From NCBI RefSeq assembly GCF_022581195.2, contig NC_061455.1, positions 5,390,120 to 5,454,119 on the forward strand: 64,000 nucleotides of DNA. The letters run 5' to 3'. Within the stretch, counting starts at the first letter, position 1. Each line of letters starts with the position of its first letter. Shown here piece after piece: positions 12,215 through 22,941 of the stretch. The translations under genes and the position numbers were made by a program. The notes under the pieces are model-generated. The model was not told where the DNA came from and ran no database searches. It worked only from the letters and a program-made list of their open reading frames with translations. The stretch comes from Helicoverpa zea (taxonomy: Eukaryota > Arthropoda > Insecta > Lepidoptera > Noctuidae).

Positions 12215-13850
12215 ATACCTGATTATTACCTATACCTACTGCTTACGTAGTTGGTAGATGTCGGTAGTATACCAATAGATAAGTCAGTTACCTGAAACAA
12301 AACAAACAAATTACACCTAACTTAATAGTCAATCACAAACTACACTGCACAACGGACCCAAACAGAAGGTACATTCACATAAACAGGTATAAATCCATTT
12401 GCAGTCACATTGCTCGCTCGCAACGGGTGCAACATCAAACACAGGGTCTGACGCAGCAATGAATGTCGTACGTAAATTACACAAGCCGTCAGATATGTGC
12501 CACTGGGACGCTGGTCAAACTAAGTAATGGCTTTTAAGCGAAATGTCCGTGGATTTTACGGACATTGGCCCAGCTAATTAGTTTGGAAACGTATTATTAG
12601 CAGGTAGAATCTTATTTACGGTGGAAGTGATAGGTTCTGTTACGGAGTCTAAGAATAATGACCGTCTCATGACATTTTTAAAAACGCCGTTCATGGAGAA
12701 CAATATGACGCGTGACTAGATAGAATGCCAGGATTGAAATATGACTGTTGTTCTGCTTCATATAGAGTATTTGATAGCTTTTTCTATGTGCAAACTATAC
12801 ATGCCATTATAAGTATTTTCTATTAGTAGTTGTTTTAAGGCTTTAAGTCAAATATTATTATCACCAACTCTACTTTATGAGCACAATCGCATTTGTTGTT
12901 AAAAAGTCGAAATTACTGAAACTTATTAGTGTGTGAGCTTACGTATACACAAGTTTTAAAATCATTGTCATAAATAAAATTATTCGCAGAAGAGCAACTT
13001 CAGTAAACTATCTATAACAGTGCACATTAGTACATAAATAACGGCTTTGTTCCCCAAACTATTCGCAGCTACTGAACACCGAATAGTTTTTGAGTTCCGT
13101 ACTAAAACGTAAAAACAATTTCTAAATGGATTTCGGGTTCGTTTTGGTCCATTTCAACTGTTTCGCGAAGGATACACCTCTATCTAAGTAACTTTTGGTA
13201 CCCATGCGATTCAATTTCCTCCTGTAAAACGGGATCCCGAACTGTATAATATCAAGCATAAAATGTAATATGCTAATAACATTCTATGAATGGGTTAGTA
13301 TTTGAAACCTTTATCTTTGTTTTCAAATAAGTTTTTTACGTAAAATGATGGCGAGTATAAGTTGTCAAAAGTATGTTGAGAAGATATGTATCACCTTGAT
13401 TTTTTTGCAGAAACAAAGGTAAATATAAACCATCTCTTGTCACGCTAATGACATGTACACTGACACCCCTATATCCTTGAAATCGGACCACAGCAACTTG
13501 GCAGTACAAGAGGACCGAGTATAATATACCACTACTGCTACACAAAAATAAACTGTATTCCGTATGCAGTAAGCGTAGTAATCAATCAACGGATGCACTA
13601 TAAAATTCTTGACCATTAATAAAAATAGCACGAGTACACACACACATAGGTAGACACAGCGTTCCAGACCACGCTACAGAATTTAATATTTCATCCACAA
13701 AATAAAATACGACGAAGCAACATTGATTGAACCGAGGCATTATTACGATATAAATATTAATGCCTCTCGTCTCTATACAATAAATAACCAACCACATTTT
13801 ATCAGATAACTTGTAACATCTTACAAGAGAAGTGTGCGAGGACCTGCAAA
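12215..13850. other. Noncoding stretch with one short repeat fragment
   Basis: No gene recognised. At 12692-12715 the string catggagaacaatatgacg matches the opening block of the repeat at 1105 and 4300, so a short relic of that family is present. Confidence 0.45.
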
Positions 13851-14195
13851 CTGCAGACTTTTTAGTCGGCCGACAATTTGGATCGGGCGCTTGATAAATA
13901 CGGAGATGTACGGGAGTGCGCACATAACAACGATCAGGTATTTGACCGAAATCAGATTGACTAAAAATTAACTCACCATCATCATCTCCCGAGCCTTTTT
14001 TTCCCACTATGTTCTATGTTGGGAACTATGTTGGGATCAGTCGTATGAAAATAAAAACTATGGGATACATTATGTACCTTATATATTATAAAATGTGCCT
14101 TTTGTGAACGTATCAATAAATAAATAACGATTTTCTTAAGAAAATATTTTTTACCAACCATCGGGTCAACTTTCAGCCGACTTTTTAGTCTGCAG
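13851..14195. repeat. Inverted-repeat pair, probable degenerate MITE
   Basis: The 20-mer ctgcagactttttagtcggc (13851-13870) and gccgactttttagtctgcag (14176-14195) are inverted copies except that the central five bases are T on the same strand in both. About 305 bp lies between them. Clear target duplications were not found, so the true ends may lie further out. The 141-codon minus-strand open frame 13582-14007 runs through the left arm and is most likely fortuitous. Confidence 0.5.
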
Positions 14196-15124
14196 TATGG
14201 GGCTAAGAGTCTGATTAATGGCTCGAGTTGAAGAAGTATGCAAGTGCAATGTAAAACGTTTTGATTTATAGGTACCTATGTGTGACTTCAGAAACTTGGA
14301 TGTAAAGCGATCACTTGAACAACGAACACATACGTTTTATCCTAATGAGAATTTCGCTGCTAATGACAATTTGATAAAAGCTTTGGGAATTCCATTGTGG
14401 TCCTTTTTTAATTCGTTGCTCGATGCGGATTTGAACACATTGTTGTGTTTCATGATTTAATTTTTTTTTTTTACTAATAAACGTATGTATTGCTGTAACC
14501 ATTAATGTTAACAGCTTTTTCACACTGGCGCATTTTCTGTTCGGTTATTTAATTTTTGACATTATTTTTGTAGTTTTCAATTTTCCGGACATCAAAATTA
14601 TGGATACCTAATAATTCTTAGTATACCATTCCTACTTATGACTTCGACATTTGTTAAACATAGTTAATTTACCTACATCCAGTAATTACACGCTTTAAAC
14701 ATATAAAAGATTTTCATTATAAAAAATAACGAGCATCTCTGTTAAAATATTTACGTAATATCTACATTGTTTACTTTGCTGCCCAACGAACAAGTAAATA
14801 TGCTTGTTATGAACCACCACTTGCCAAAAGCAAATAATTAAAATGTAATAAGTATGCATGTAAATAAATATTGAGGTAGGTAACATTATATACCCGGGTT
14901 ATATTCACGGGTTTATTCAGACCAGATGGATAGGTATATCATTATTAAAATCGCCGTTCATACTGATGAAACCGTATTGATATACAATAAGTACATACAC
15001 CATATTAAAATCAAACTTGGCCAATCTATATCCGATAATTATCCACGTATCACTCTCACTATTCATGAAACATCAATAGATTTATTATATTTAAAATATC
15101 GTAAGAATATTTGAGCACTTGTGA
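14196..15124. other. Noncoding stretch
   Basis: AT-rich, no supportable gene. Bases 14513-14538 resemble the left arm of the degenerate inverted repeat at 29741, so a solo end of that family may lie here. A possible upstream, frame-broken continuation of the LINE at 15125 was looked for and not recognised. Confidence 0.45.
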
Positions 15125-15814
15125 ATCATTGTTAATGATTCTAAATCTCAAGCTATCATTGGTGGTGGCAGATATTTTCTAAACAGGTTACAATCTCCTC
15201 CGCCGCTCTTGTACGATAATGTTATTATAACTTACTCTTCGCACGTCAAAAACCTGGGTGTGCTAATGGACAGTCACTTGTCTTGGGGTAAACACATTGC
15301 GGAAGTAAGCAGGAGAGTATTTTGCACGTTTCAGTCTCTCAAACGGCTCCAAAAGTTCCTGCCTTTTTCAACAAAAATTACTCTCGCCCAGTCGCTTCTT
15401 CTCCCACTTTTAGATTATGCTGATGTCTGTTTCCTTGATGCCACTGAGGAACTTCTAGATAAGCTCGAACGTCTGCAGAATCTGTGCATCCGCTTCATTT
15501 TCGGGCTCAGGAAGTACGACCACGTGTGGCGTCTAGATGCTCACATTCTTTCTTTTCTCTTCTCTCTTCTCTACAATTCCCGCTCACCAAGATATCTTCG
15601 GGAACGTTTTGAGTTTCTTGTTCCGAGAGGCAAACCTTGTCGCACTTCCTCATCTCTCCTTCTTCGTGTCCCTTCCCACACTACGAGCCGCTATGATGGA
15701 TCGTTCACTGTTCGTGCTGTGAGACTGTGGAATTCCCTTCCACATTCGATACGCGAAAGCCCATCGTTGGGTGCATTCAAGAGACGAGTAAAGGAATACT
15801 ATTTATCAACATGA
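15125..15814 (+). pseudogene. Reverse transcriptase C-terminal fragment
   Basis: About 229 codons survive without an internal stop. The part between the palm and the C-terminus of a non-LTR reverse transcriptase is recognisable from DYADVCF, the LERLQN...FGLRKYDHV segment and the RAVRLWNSLP motif. The endonuclease and the active-site half are absent. The surviving frame shows no stop or frameshift, so either the insertion is fairly young or the truncation happened during insertion. It cannot code an active enzyme. Confidence 0.82.
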
Positions 15815-15850
15815 ATGACATTTATATTCGTATGTATATATATATATATA

Positions 15851-15901
15851 TACATAAACATAATACATATATATATGTTTTATATGTATTATGTTTATGT
15901 A
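15851..15901. repeat. Perfect 19-bp hairpin in the LINE 3' UTR
   Basis: The 19-mer tacataaacataatacata (15851-15869) is repeated as its reverse complement at 15883-15901, with a 13-base TA-rich loop. A (TA)n run precedes it. It lies 37 bp after the LINE stop codon. Confidence 0.8.
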
Positions 15902-16110
15902 TTGTGTAGTTTTACTACATATATATGTTTAGTATATTGTTATTGGATATTTTGTTTAGTTATCAATGTTTGTTGTGCACTTTTTAATCTACCCTACCAC
16001 TATCAAATCTCTCCATGGCTTAAAGGTTGGCTGTAAGAGAACCCAATTCTGGGTTAAGCTCGCCATTGTACATAAACTGTCTTTATTATTTTATTATGTA
16101 TTATTAAGTG

Positions 16111-19100
16111 TGCAATAAAGAATATATAAGAATGAAAAGCAAAGTCGTTAAAATCTAAAACTGACCAGCTACAAGTCGTAATCACGTACCAAAAGCAATT
16201 AAGGAAATAGTATTTAATTGCAATACTAACATTAATCACCACGATCAATCACCATAAAATCGCAATTTAAAACCAACTGCAAAAACTCGTATGTAGGTAC
16301 AAAAGAATTTTTATTAGAACAACATAATATGTTAGTTTAACAATGGAACTTAAAATGAATCTTTCTACTGATTTTCTACATCAATACCCTTTTCAAGAAA
16401 CATAAAAATAACCAATTTAAGTATTTCTCGAGTTTACGTACATTACATTACTTATAATATACCTATTTCATCATAAAAGTAAATACTTATAATATTTCAG
16501 CAAAAAATATTTTTATAAAAGCAAAAAAATCTCTATTTTTTCACGCGAAACAACTGAACATCGTTGCAAATCCGAATCTACAAAGAAAATCTTGAATCCA
16601 GTCCGGATCACAAAGGGCTTTATAATTATGCTAATGGGCTTAAGTTTGGGGTACTGACCGGCCCACAGTACTACTATGGACCTTCATCTTGAGTTGCTAT
16701 AGCAACAACAAATGACGTATAGGCATTTTTCGGAAAAACCCCACTGAAAAGAACATGCAAAATTCACTGCCCGTTTTATAACAATATTTTTTATGAAACG
16801 AATCATAAATAAGCTGACTAAAGGTAAATGAGCTTCAACCCGTGATTTAGTTTACGCTAAAAAATTGTATCTGATCAATCGTCATTTGTCGTAGCGTACT
16901 AAACCAATTATTACCTAAATTAGTCTCTAATGAGCTACAAAAATACAAAAGAATATTTGAATTACAACGATAACTTCTTGAATTTCATACCTTTGGCAAG
17001 CATGTTGCATCTCTATTACATCGTCATCTTTACCACACAAAACCAAACACGACTAAGTTACACCCGCCTAATCAAATACCAGCCAACATTAAATTGTTTG
17101 TGAGATCCAACATTTCGGGTCATAGTTTAAGCGAGTGTGAAGGTAACGAGCGCTCTAGAAGTCCGTACGTAAACTAAATCAGACCGCATAAATAAGATCG
17201 CTGACGTTCAGGATCCAGTTCAAGTGGTCACGTTTGGGTTACGTCGGATAACGAAGGCAAATATTCTGGAAGCAAATGCAAAGCGTCGCCTTAGCTTCTT
17301 AAACAAGTCACGGACTAAGAACTTTTTTGAGTGGATCTGTTTATAAGTAGATACGTGAACGCGTTGAGAACGGCTAGACAGAACGATGTTACAAAAAATT
17401 AAGTGGCAGGTTTAGCTTCTAAAGATGTAAAAATCTCAGTAAAGCATTACATTGAAATGTTAAATCTCCAAGTAACTTAGTTATAACAAGAATTATACAT
17501 GCTAATATTACGAGTTGTAAGCACACTTTCAACATCCAAATGAAATATGCATTTCAAATATCCTATAATATTTAATTAAACTTCAACCGTATTTACTTGG
17601 CCGACTTAATGCAGACTTCCCGGATACAATTCTGGAAATTCTGCATAGACGACATTAAATCCAAAGGATTTTAAGAAGCTCCACTAAAAATACTTACTGT
17701 TGAAAATTAATATTTTTATAATAGTAAGTATTACTTACGGATGACATTGTCTTAGGAACGCTAGTACATATAATCCAGTGACTTAATTTCCTTTCCCACC
17801 CGTATAAAAAGATATTACCAATAACCAATACCAAGTATAGAGCGACCTTTTGAACCTATAAGAAAAACACTATCACAGCTCCATAATACACATACATAGT
17901 TACACATACTTTACAGTCATTATGTCGTGTAGTGTGATACTTCTGCACTATTCTGTGACCTGAATGGATGTAGACAGAGAGTCATAAACGTCTGTATGTT
18001 GCGGACGTCCGCTATTTTGTGCAGTATACTCGTAAATTTTAATGGAAAAACTTTATTTATTAAAATCCTTCATTCAAATAACGCTGCACCGAACAATGGA
18101 CCTCCATGGCTCATAACTGCAACCATTTTATAGGATTTTTACATGAATAGTTTATTCATGCTGTAAGCCGGGAGTTAAGTGTATTAATGTGCATTTTCCT
18201 GGGGAAACTGTGCTGAGCGTTTATAGTGTGTTTCATGGCGTTAGTTACTGTAATATTTAGGCTTATCACTTAAATTACGAGGGTACGATGCGTGGAAAAT
18301 GTATTTAGCAAAACTGTTTAGACTGGCGGTTGTGTAGCGGTGCGATGATAAACGATACTACCGTGCTATATTGGTTTAATCTTATGAACCTTGTTGAAAC
18401 CGTGACAATCGTACCTAGCTCCCATTCCCAATTCCCTTTCATTCGTAATATCCAGTGTAAACCGATTCACTACCTCGGCAGTCCAGCGCAAAATTCTATA
18501 AATCGGGTATACGTAACTTTCAAGAGAATATCTTCGCACTCAGTTCCCAAAATACCCTGGCAGTTTGTATAGGCGCTGTTTGTAAACGCAAATGTCAACA
18601 ATTTAGCTGAATTTAGTACGTACATTTAAATTCAGTTTCCTATTCTGGCTGCGCTCGGTTCTGTCTCTCTGGTCGTTTATCGTGACGTATGGGATTTGGC
18701 CATGCTTATGCGATTAAGTTCGTTATGACAGCCACTAATGCGAGCCCCGGAGGCTTTCTTTTGGAGTTGTTATTAAAACTTTGTCATTACCAGAAAAGAT
18801 CATTCTATTTTTGGTATTTATTTGTAAAAGATGAATGATGAAACTTATGTAATATAAGTAAGTAATAAGTAAAATATGAAGGCATTCTGTTTTGAACAAA
18901 AACCTGTGAATACATTTTAGGCTTAAACTGACTGTCGGATTTACTGTGGGAAATGTTTATTTTTCAAGATAAACATTTACATCTTTTATCTAGATTGCTA
19001 GCGAATGTAATATTATTCTCAGGCGGGGAGTTTTTGTGTCGGACATAATAAATGCGAAGACAAAACGTTTCCTTGCTGTCCTAGTAATGAAAATAAAAAA

Positions 19101-20335
19101 AAAACTTCGCGAGCTGATTCTGTTTCTACTGCGACGGCATCGTGATTTAATTAGCCTAGTTGCAGATAAATAATTAAATACCGCGGTATTTTGTTACTTT
19201 ATCTGAAACTGGAAGATATTATTAAGACTTTTTTTTTAATAAACTATAGACACGACATATAATAAGATACGTGTTTGTAGCTTCTAAACAAAGTTATTAC
19301 AGGTGTGTATATTATAATATTGTTCAAAGAATTTTTAGTATGATTTATTTATTTTTGGCAATTTATATCTTCTTATGTTTCTGTACCTTTAACCATACGT
19401 GCAAGTTCCGATATCGCATATTTAATCATATGCAAGACTCCTACAAGCACGTCCTTGCAGGGGCAGTCAACATTGAGGCTACAGATAGAACTCATTAGTG
19501 GCAGAAGCAAAGGTCAGGGGCGGTACAGCCTCGGTTGGTCGATAAACTGACCCACTTCTATGCAGAGAAGTTCCAACTGCAGTCGGGTTCGGTAAATAGC
19601 GGCTATGTTTAAGCAAGTGAGCATATAGCGTGAGCGTTTGCGTCCATGCAAATGTGTAAATGGGAGACTTTATTGAATGGTTAGTATTGGCTTTATAAAA
19701 GCGAGCTTCATGTTACTATTTTGTATTATTACTACACGACAATGGATACATTGATACCTACTATAAAATTACTCAATAAAATATTTATTTCATTATTTTT
19801 TCCGTTTCTAAAGACAACAAAATGTTTGCATTCTCTGACCTGTAAATTAGTCGCAAACAGCGACAGATAATTTCCTAACAAAAAAAATACAAAATTAATT
19901 CTGATGTTACAAGCCGTGAAACATTACGAAGTTGTCGGAGCTAAATAAATAAGTATGCTTTCAACATCTTTAGCGAAACTTTGTAACTTACTACTACTTA
20001 CTAGTGCTTAGTAAAATAATAAAACTTTGTAAGCTTCGAGTCTCTGTGGGAAAGAAAATTCGATGAAGTGTCAATCATAGCGATTGGTTGACCGTCATTA
20101 GGTCATCAATCATTCGAGCTGGACCGGATTCCCGGTACGCTTGTAGTTCAATCTCCGCTGCCGTACATAGTTCGTGTAGTTGCAAACTTAATCACTATTA
20201 GGTATTGCGCAAATGAAGCTTCGTGCTAAATAAAAAAACTTACTGCAGCTAAGCAGCTTCCAAAATATTAGAATAGAAATCACCTGTAAAATAGGATCGT
20301 ACATAATATTCTTCATTTTAAATTATAATTAGATA
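16111..20335. other. Noncoding stretch
   Basis: About 4.2 kb of AT-rich DNA. No exon, RNA gene or element with clear ends was recognised. Open frames at 18330-18572 and 19271-19498 have no recognisable domain. Confidence 0.5.
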
Positions 20336-20769
20336 TACAACATGTAACGTAATTAACGCACACCCTCAAACACCCTAATTAGAATATTATGTTATAATCA
20401 TAATACATATACTGCATTTTTAATTCAACATGTATATGCATTGTTATTTACTAAATTAGTTATACTAATTCTTGGAGAACTTTTTGGTCATACTACTACG
20501 CACGCAAATATCGCGCCGCGCGCCGCTCGACTCGACACAACATAACGAAACTACGGAAAAAGCCGACAATACACGAAGTCTTATTACTTTGAGTTACGGT
20601 CTATTTGAATTTGTTTTGACTGTACAAGGTTAATATGACAATAATTTTCGTAGTTGTAATTATTTTTGGGATAAAAAATTACCTATATTAAAAATGATAT
20701 AAATCGATTCAGTAAACGATTCTGAACAAACTAATTTCAGGATGTGCGTTAATTAAGTTACATGTTGTA
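20336..20769. mobile_element. MITE with TA target duplication
   Basis: The left end tacaacatgtaacgtaatta then acgcacaccct (20336 onward) is inverted at the right end, finishing in ...taattaagttacatgttgta at 20769, with about three mismatches over 31 bp. TA flanks both sides (20334-20335, 20770-20771). The 434-bp body contains a GC-rich patch with cgcgccgcgcgccgctcgac near 20511-20530. No reading frame of note, so the element is non-autonomous. The family may be Tc1/mariner-like on the basis of the TA target only. Confidence 0.75.
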
Positions 20770-20771
20770 TA

Positions 20772-21580
20772 ATAATGATACATTGTGTATTGTATAGCAA
20801 CAATATTGCGTTCAGATAAATAAATGTAACATCAAATGTCACAGATTTCATAAATAAATACAAACGCGAACACAAAACTAAATGAATATTACATTACGCT
20901 GCAAGCTAAAAATAAAATGTCGATACGTACCTACCTATGTAAAACCCACCATATTGGCTGTTATTATTAGTTAATAACAAATTCTCCGAAATGGTGGAGA
21001 GTGTGAATAAATAAATGAATAAATAAATAAATAAATATGGTGCATAAAGTAATAGACTAATTAGACACCCATTTCCCAAACTTTCTATAGAAGATAAAAG
21101 TCAAAAAGAGGAATTTATTATTTCATGAAACAATTTACTATTTTGCACCCACACATTTAAGTTTGATAACAACTCTTAGACATCTTTGGATGGTGAGAAT
21201 ACATTTTTACATTAGGTACAACCCTGTCCTTTCAATTATCAGCAAGTCTTACAAGAACCTCTAGTATGTTTCTATTAAGATGAAACAAAGCAAAAAGTGA
21301 CACCACTTTTTATTTACTAAACAGCGCGAACGCCATCATTTTACCAGTCCACCGTACACTAGTTATTGAATAAAAATAAAAACACGAACACCTAAATTGA
21401 AAGGTTCCTCCCAGCAAATAGCGAAGTAATCAGCGCAATGGCAAAGTTGCGGATGTTAAACGGAACAACAACTTTACAATAAACTGAAAACATTGAACAC
21501 TATGCGGTCTAAAAATAAACTTCGCTCGTTCAACGAAACTCATTTTTGTAGGTAATATTGTCCTGTGTTTTTAGAAAAGC
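20772..21580. other. Noncoding stretch with an AT tetranucleotide repeat
   Basis: A (AAAT/GAAT)n microsatellite runs from about 21005 to 21038. It follows a short segment that could be the end of a retroposon, but no target duplication was seen. Otherwise nothing is recognised. Confidence 0.5.
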
Positions 21581-21910
21581 TCGTAGCTAAGTTGGACCGA
21601 CGCGGATCGATGGATCATGAGGATAAGCAACGCCTGGCGCGGTCGCTCCGTGGATAGATGACCATCTTGTCATGAGAAGTTCTCCTATGTTTCGGAAGGC
21701 AGTGTAAACTGGTGGGTGCCGGCTGTCATTTGAATATCGTTGCCAGTCGTTACAGGTCGTCAGAAGCCCATAAGTCTAACAACCAGTCTTACCAAGGGGT
21801 ATTTATTGGGTTGTCAAGGGCTATTTAAAACACTGGTACCCAGCTGCGTCCGGTTAGACTGAAAGACGACCCCAAAATAGTCTGGAAAAGGCTATGCAGA
21901 TGACGATGAG
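21581..21910 (+). mobile_element. Diverged SINE
   Basis: The 3' two-thirds match the SINE at 11812: ccggctgtcatttgaatatc, ccagtcgttacaggtcgtca, aaccagtcttaccaaggggt and gtccggttagactgaaagac appear in the same order, ending in aaaaggctatgcagatgacg. The 5' head differs (gcgcggtcgctccgtggata), as in a related subfamily. Boundaries are approximate because no target duplication was found. It lies directly upstream of the THAP transposon remnant. Confidence 0.8.
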
Positions 21911-22147
21911 AAATGGTGTTGTTGCAGCGCTAGTGATACCTAAACAAAACGCTAATATAACCAATAGGCATGATGACAGTAATCAAAAATCATTAAAATA
22001 ATATATTTATTTAATTAAACTTGAAGCTTGGAATATAAAACGCGCATTGTTTTCTTTATTAATAATGTGATTAATATGTATTTTTATAAAATAAAATTAC
22101 GAAATAAGGCAATCCGCCATGATATCTTGAACACCAATCAGAGCTCG

Positions 22148-22179
22148 TGACGTCATTTCTCAAAACAACTCGCGCGAAA
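22148..22179 (+). promoter_or_regulatory. Putative promoter elements of the plus-strand cassette
   Basis: A palindromic CRE-type TGACGTCA (22148-22155) and an E2F-like GCGCGAAA (22172-22179) lie 80-115 bp upstream of the ATG at 22262. The same two motifs occur upstream of the opposing THAP exon. Function is inferred from motif identity only. Confidence 0.4.
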
Positions 22180-22261
22180 GCGCACGAACGTCACATTTCG
22201 TTAATGTGAACTTCCACTGCGATCTTTGTTTTTAATTAATTAATTGTTTATAACACGAGTT

Positions 22262-22389
22262 ATGGAGCCCGGATTTATCAAGGCAAACAGCGCTAATTTG
22301 CCTATAATTGATATCATAATGCTGGGAAAGTTTTTGGCATCAAATAAAGATTTTTGTTCAGCTGAATTTAGAAATGTTAAAACTTCCAT
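22262..22389 (+). pseudogene. First exon of an unrecognised transposon-borne protein
   Basis: ATG at 22262 opens a 43-residue frame beginning MEPGFIKANSANLP and ending RNVKTSM. A strong donor GTAAGT at 22390-22395 would end the exon after 128 coding bases, in phase 2; reading through gives an immediate stop. From memory, the opening MEPGFIKANS is shared by a repetitive family of insect proteins that sometimes carry a Cys/His-rich region and a YqaJ-like nuclease domain, but this could not be checked. No matching downstream exon is seen before the opposing THAP exon, so the gene is broken here. Sequence shows the open frame and donor; the family link is tentative. Confidence 0.5.
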
Positions 22390-22498
22390 GTAAGTATACT
22401 AGTTTAATTAAAAAACAATGAGAGATGAAACCTAACCTCGAAATAGTTATTTACATTATAAACTATGCTAGAATCTAGAGAACTATGTAATAACTTAC

Positions 22499-22690
22499 AT
22501 CAAAGTGATCTTCACAAAAATAAAGTTGTACCCTGGGCAATATTGCTTTTGAATCTCGCCTTGCAAGTTTAAGCCACTTGTTTCGTATTTTTTTATTGTG
22601 AGGAACGTACACAAATAACTCATCAGGAGTTGTTTTGGATGTGTTCTTACACTGGGGGACCCCACAACACCTATGCCCTTTCGAATTCAT
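22499..22690 (-). pseudogene. THAP zinc-finger first exon (transposon-derived)
   Basis: On the minus strand ATG at 22690-22688 opens a frame of exactly 64 codons up to a GTAAGT donor (22498-22493), phase 0. It encodes a compact THAP DNA-binding domain: CCGVPQC at residues 8-14, FVYVP at 26-30, W39, and CEDHF at 59-63, giving the C-x4-C ... W ... C-x2-H zinc ligands of the family. THAP domains are found in P-element and Kolobok-type transposases as well as in host transcription factors. Read-through past the donor meets a stop within seven codons, and no second exon is visible before the opposing cassette and left end. Taken with the inverted ends, this is best read as a transposase or accessory-gene relic. 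A functional host THAP gene with distant exons remains possible. Confidence 0.7.
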
Positions 22691-22757
22691 ATTTAATAAC
22701 ACAAAAAACTTAATTATTGCACGAGCGTTGTTTACTTGCGTCTTGTAATTTCAGTTG

Positions 22758-22801
22758 TGACGTCACAAGTGACGACATGACACTGACAAGCGTTTTCGCG
22801 C
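22758..22801 (-). promoter_or_regulatory. Putative promoter elements of the THAP cassette
   Basis: TGACGTCA (22758-22765) and TTTCGCGC (22794-22801, E2F-like) lie 68-111 bp upstream of the THAP start codon at 22690. They mirror the motifs of the opposing cassette. Assignment is by motif only. Confidence 0.4.
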
Positions 22802-22941
22802 CGGATTCAAAGTGGACAGAGAAAAATGCAATTATTTGATAAAAAAACTTCGCATTTTCTTAAAATTAATGATTTTTCATATAAAATAGACGTATACCTA
22901 CATCATACAAAGGAATTTAAAAATTTGTCATCATGCCTATT

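Larger units (their letters stand above)
15125..16110 (+). mobile_element. CR1/RTE-like non-LTR retrotransposon, 5'-truncated 3' end
   Basis: The reading frame 15125-15814 (stop TGA at 15122-15124 just upstream, stop TGA 15812-15814) encodes the C-terminal end of a reverse transcriptase. It has the motif KNLGVLMDSHLSW, then a thumb-like region with LLLPLLDYADVCF and LDKLERLQNLCIRFIFGLR, and ends FTVRAVRLWNSLPHSIRESP followed by about 20 residues. That order is typical of CR1/Jockey/RTE-type LINEs. The catalytic palm with the YADD box is missing, so it is a dead fragment. About 300 bp of 3' UTR follow, ending in a region that reads aagctcgccattgtacataa and gtgcaataaag, like other lepidopteran LINE tails. 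No target duplication was identified. Confidence 0.85.
21963..22941. mobile_element. Internally deleted two-gene DNA transposon remnant with a THAP exon
   Basis: The 16-mer aataggcatgatgaca (21963-21978) is exactly inverted at 22926-22941, and a second shared block aaaaatcatta follows further in on each side. Between them two promoter-plus-first-exon cassettes point inward: a 43-residue exon on the plus strand (22262) and a THAP exon on the minus strand (22690), each ending in a GTAAGT donor with no downstream exon before the other cassette. Both cassettes have a perfect TGACGTCA site (22148-22155, 22758-22765) and an E2F-like GCGCGAAA (22172-22179; inverse at 22794-22801). If the ends are taken one base further in, the flanking octamers tataacca and tataataa agree at six of eight positions, weakly compatible with an 8-bp duplication. 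I infer an internal deletion of a larger element with convergent genes. Confidence 0.6.

Noticed and set aside
13582..14007. 141-codon open frame on the minus strand
   Set aside because: It runs through an inverted-repeat arm, has no domain signature, and ends in low-complexity sequence; best explained as repeat DNA.
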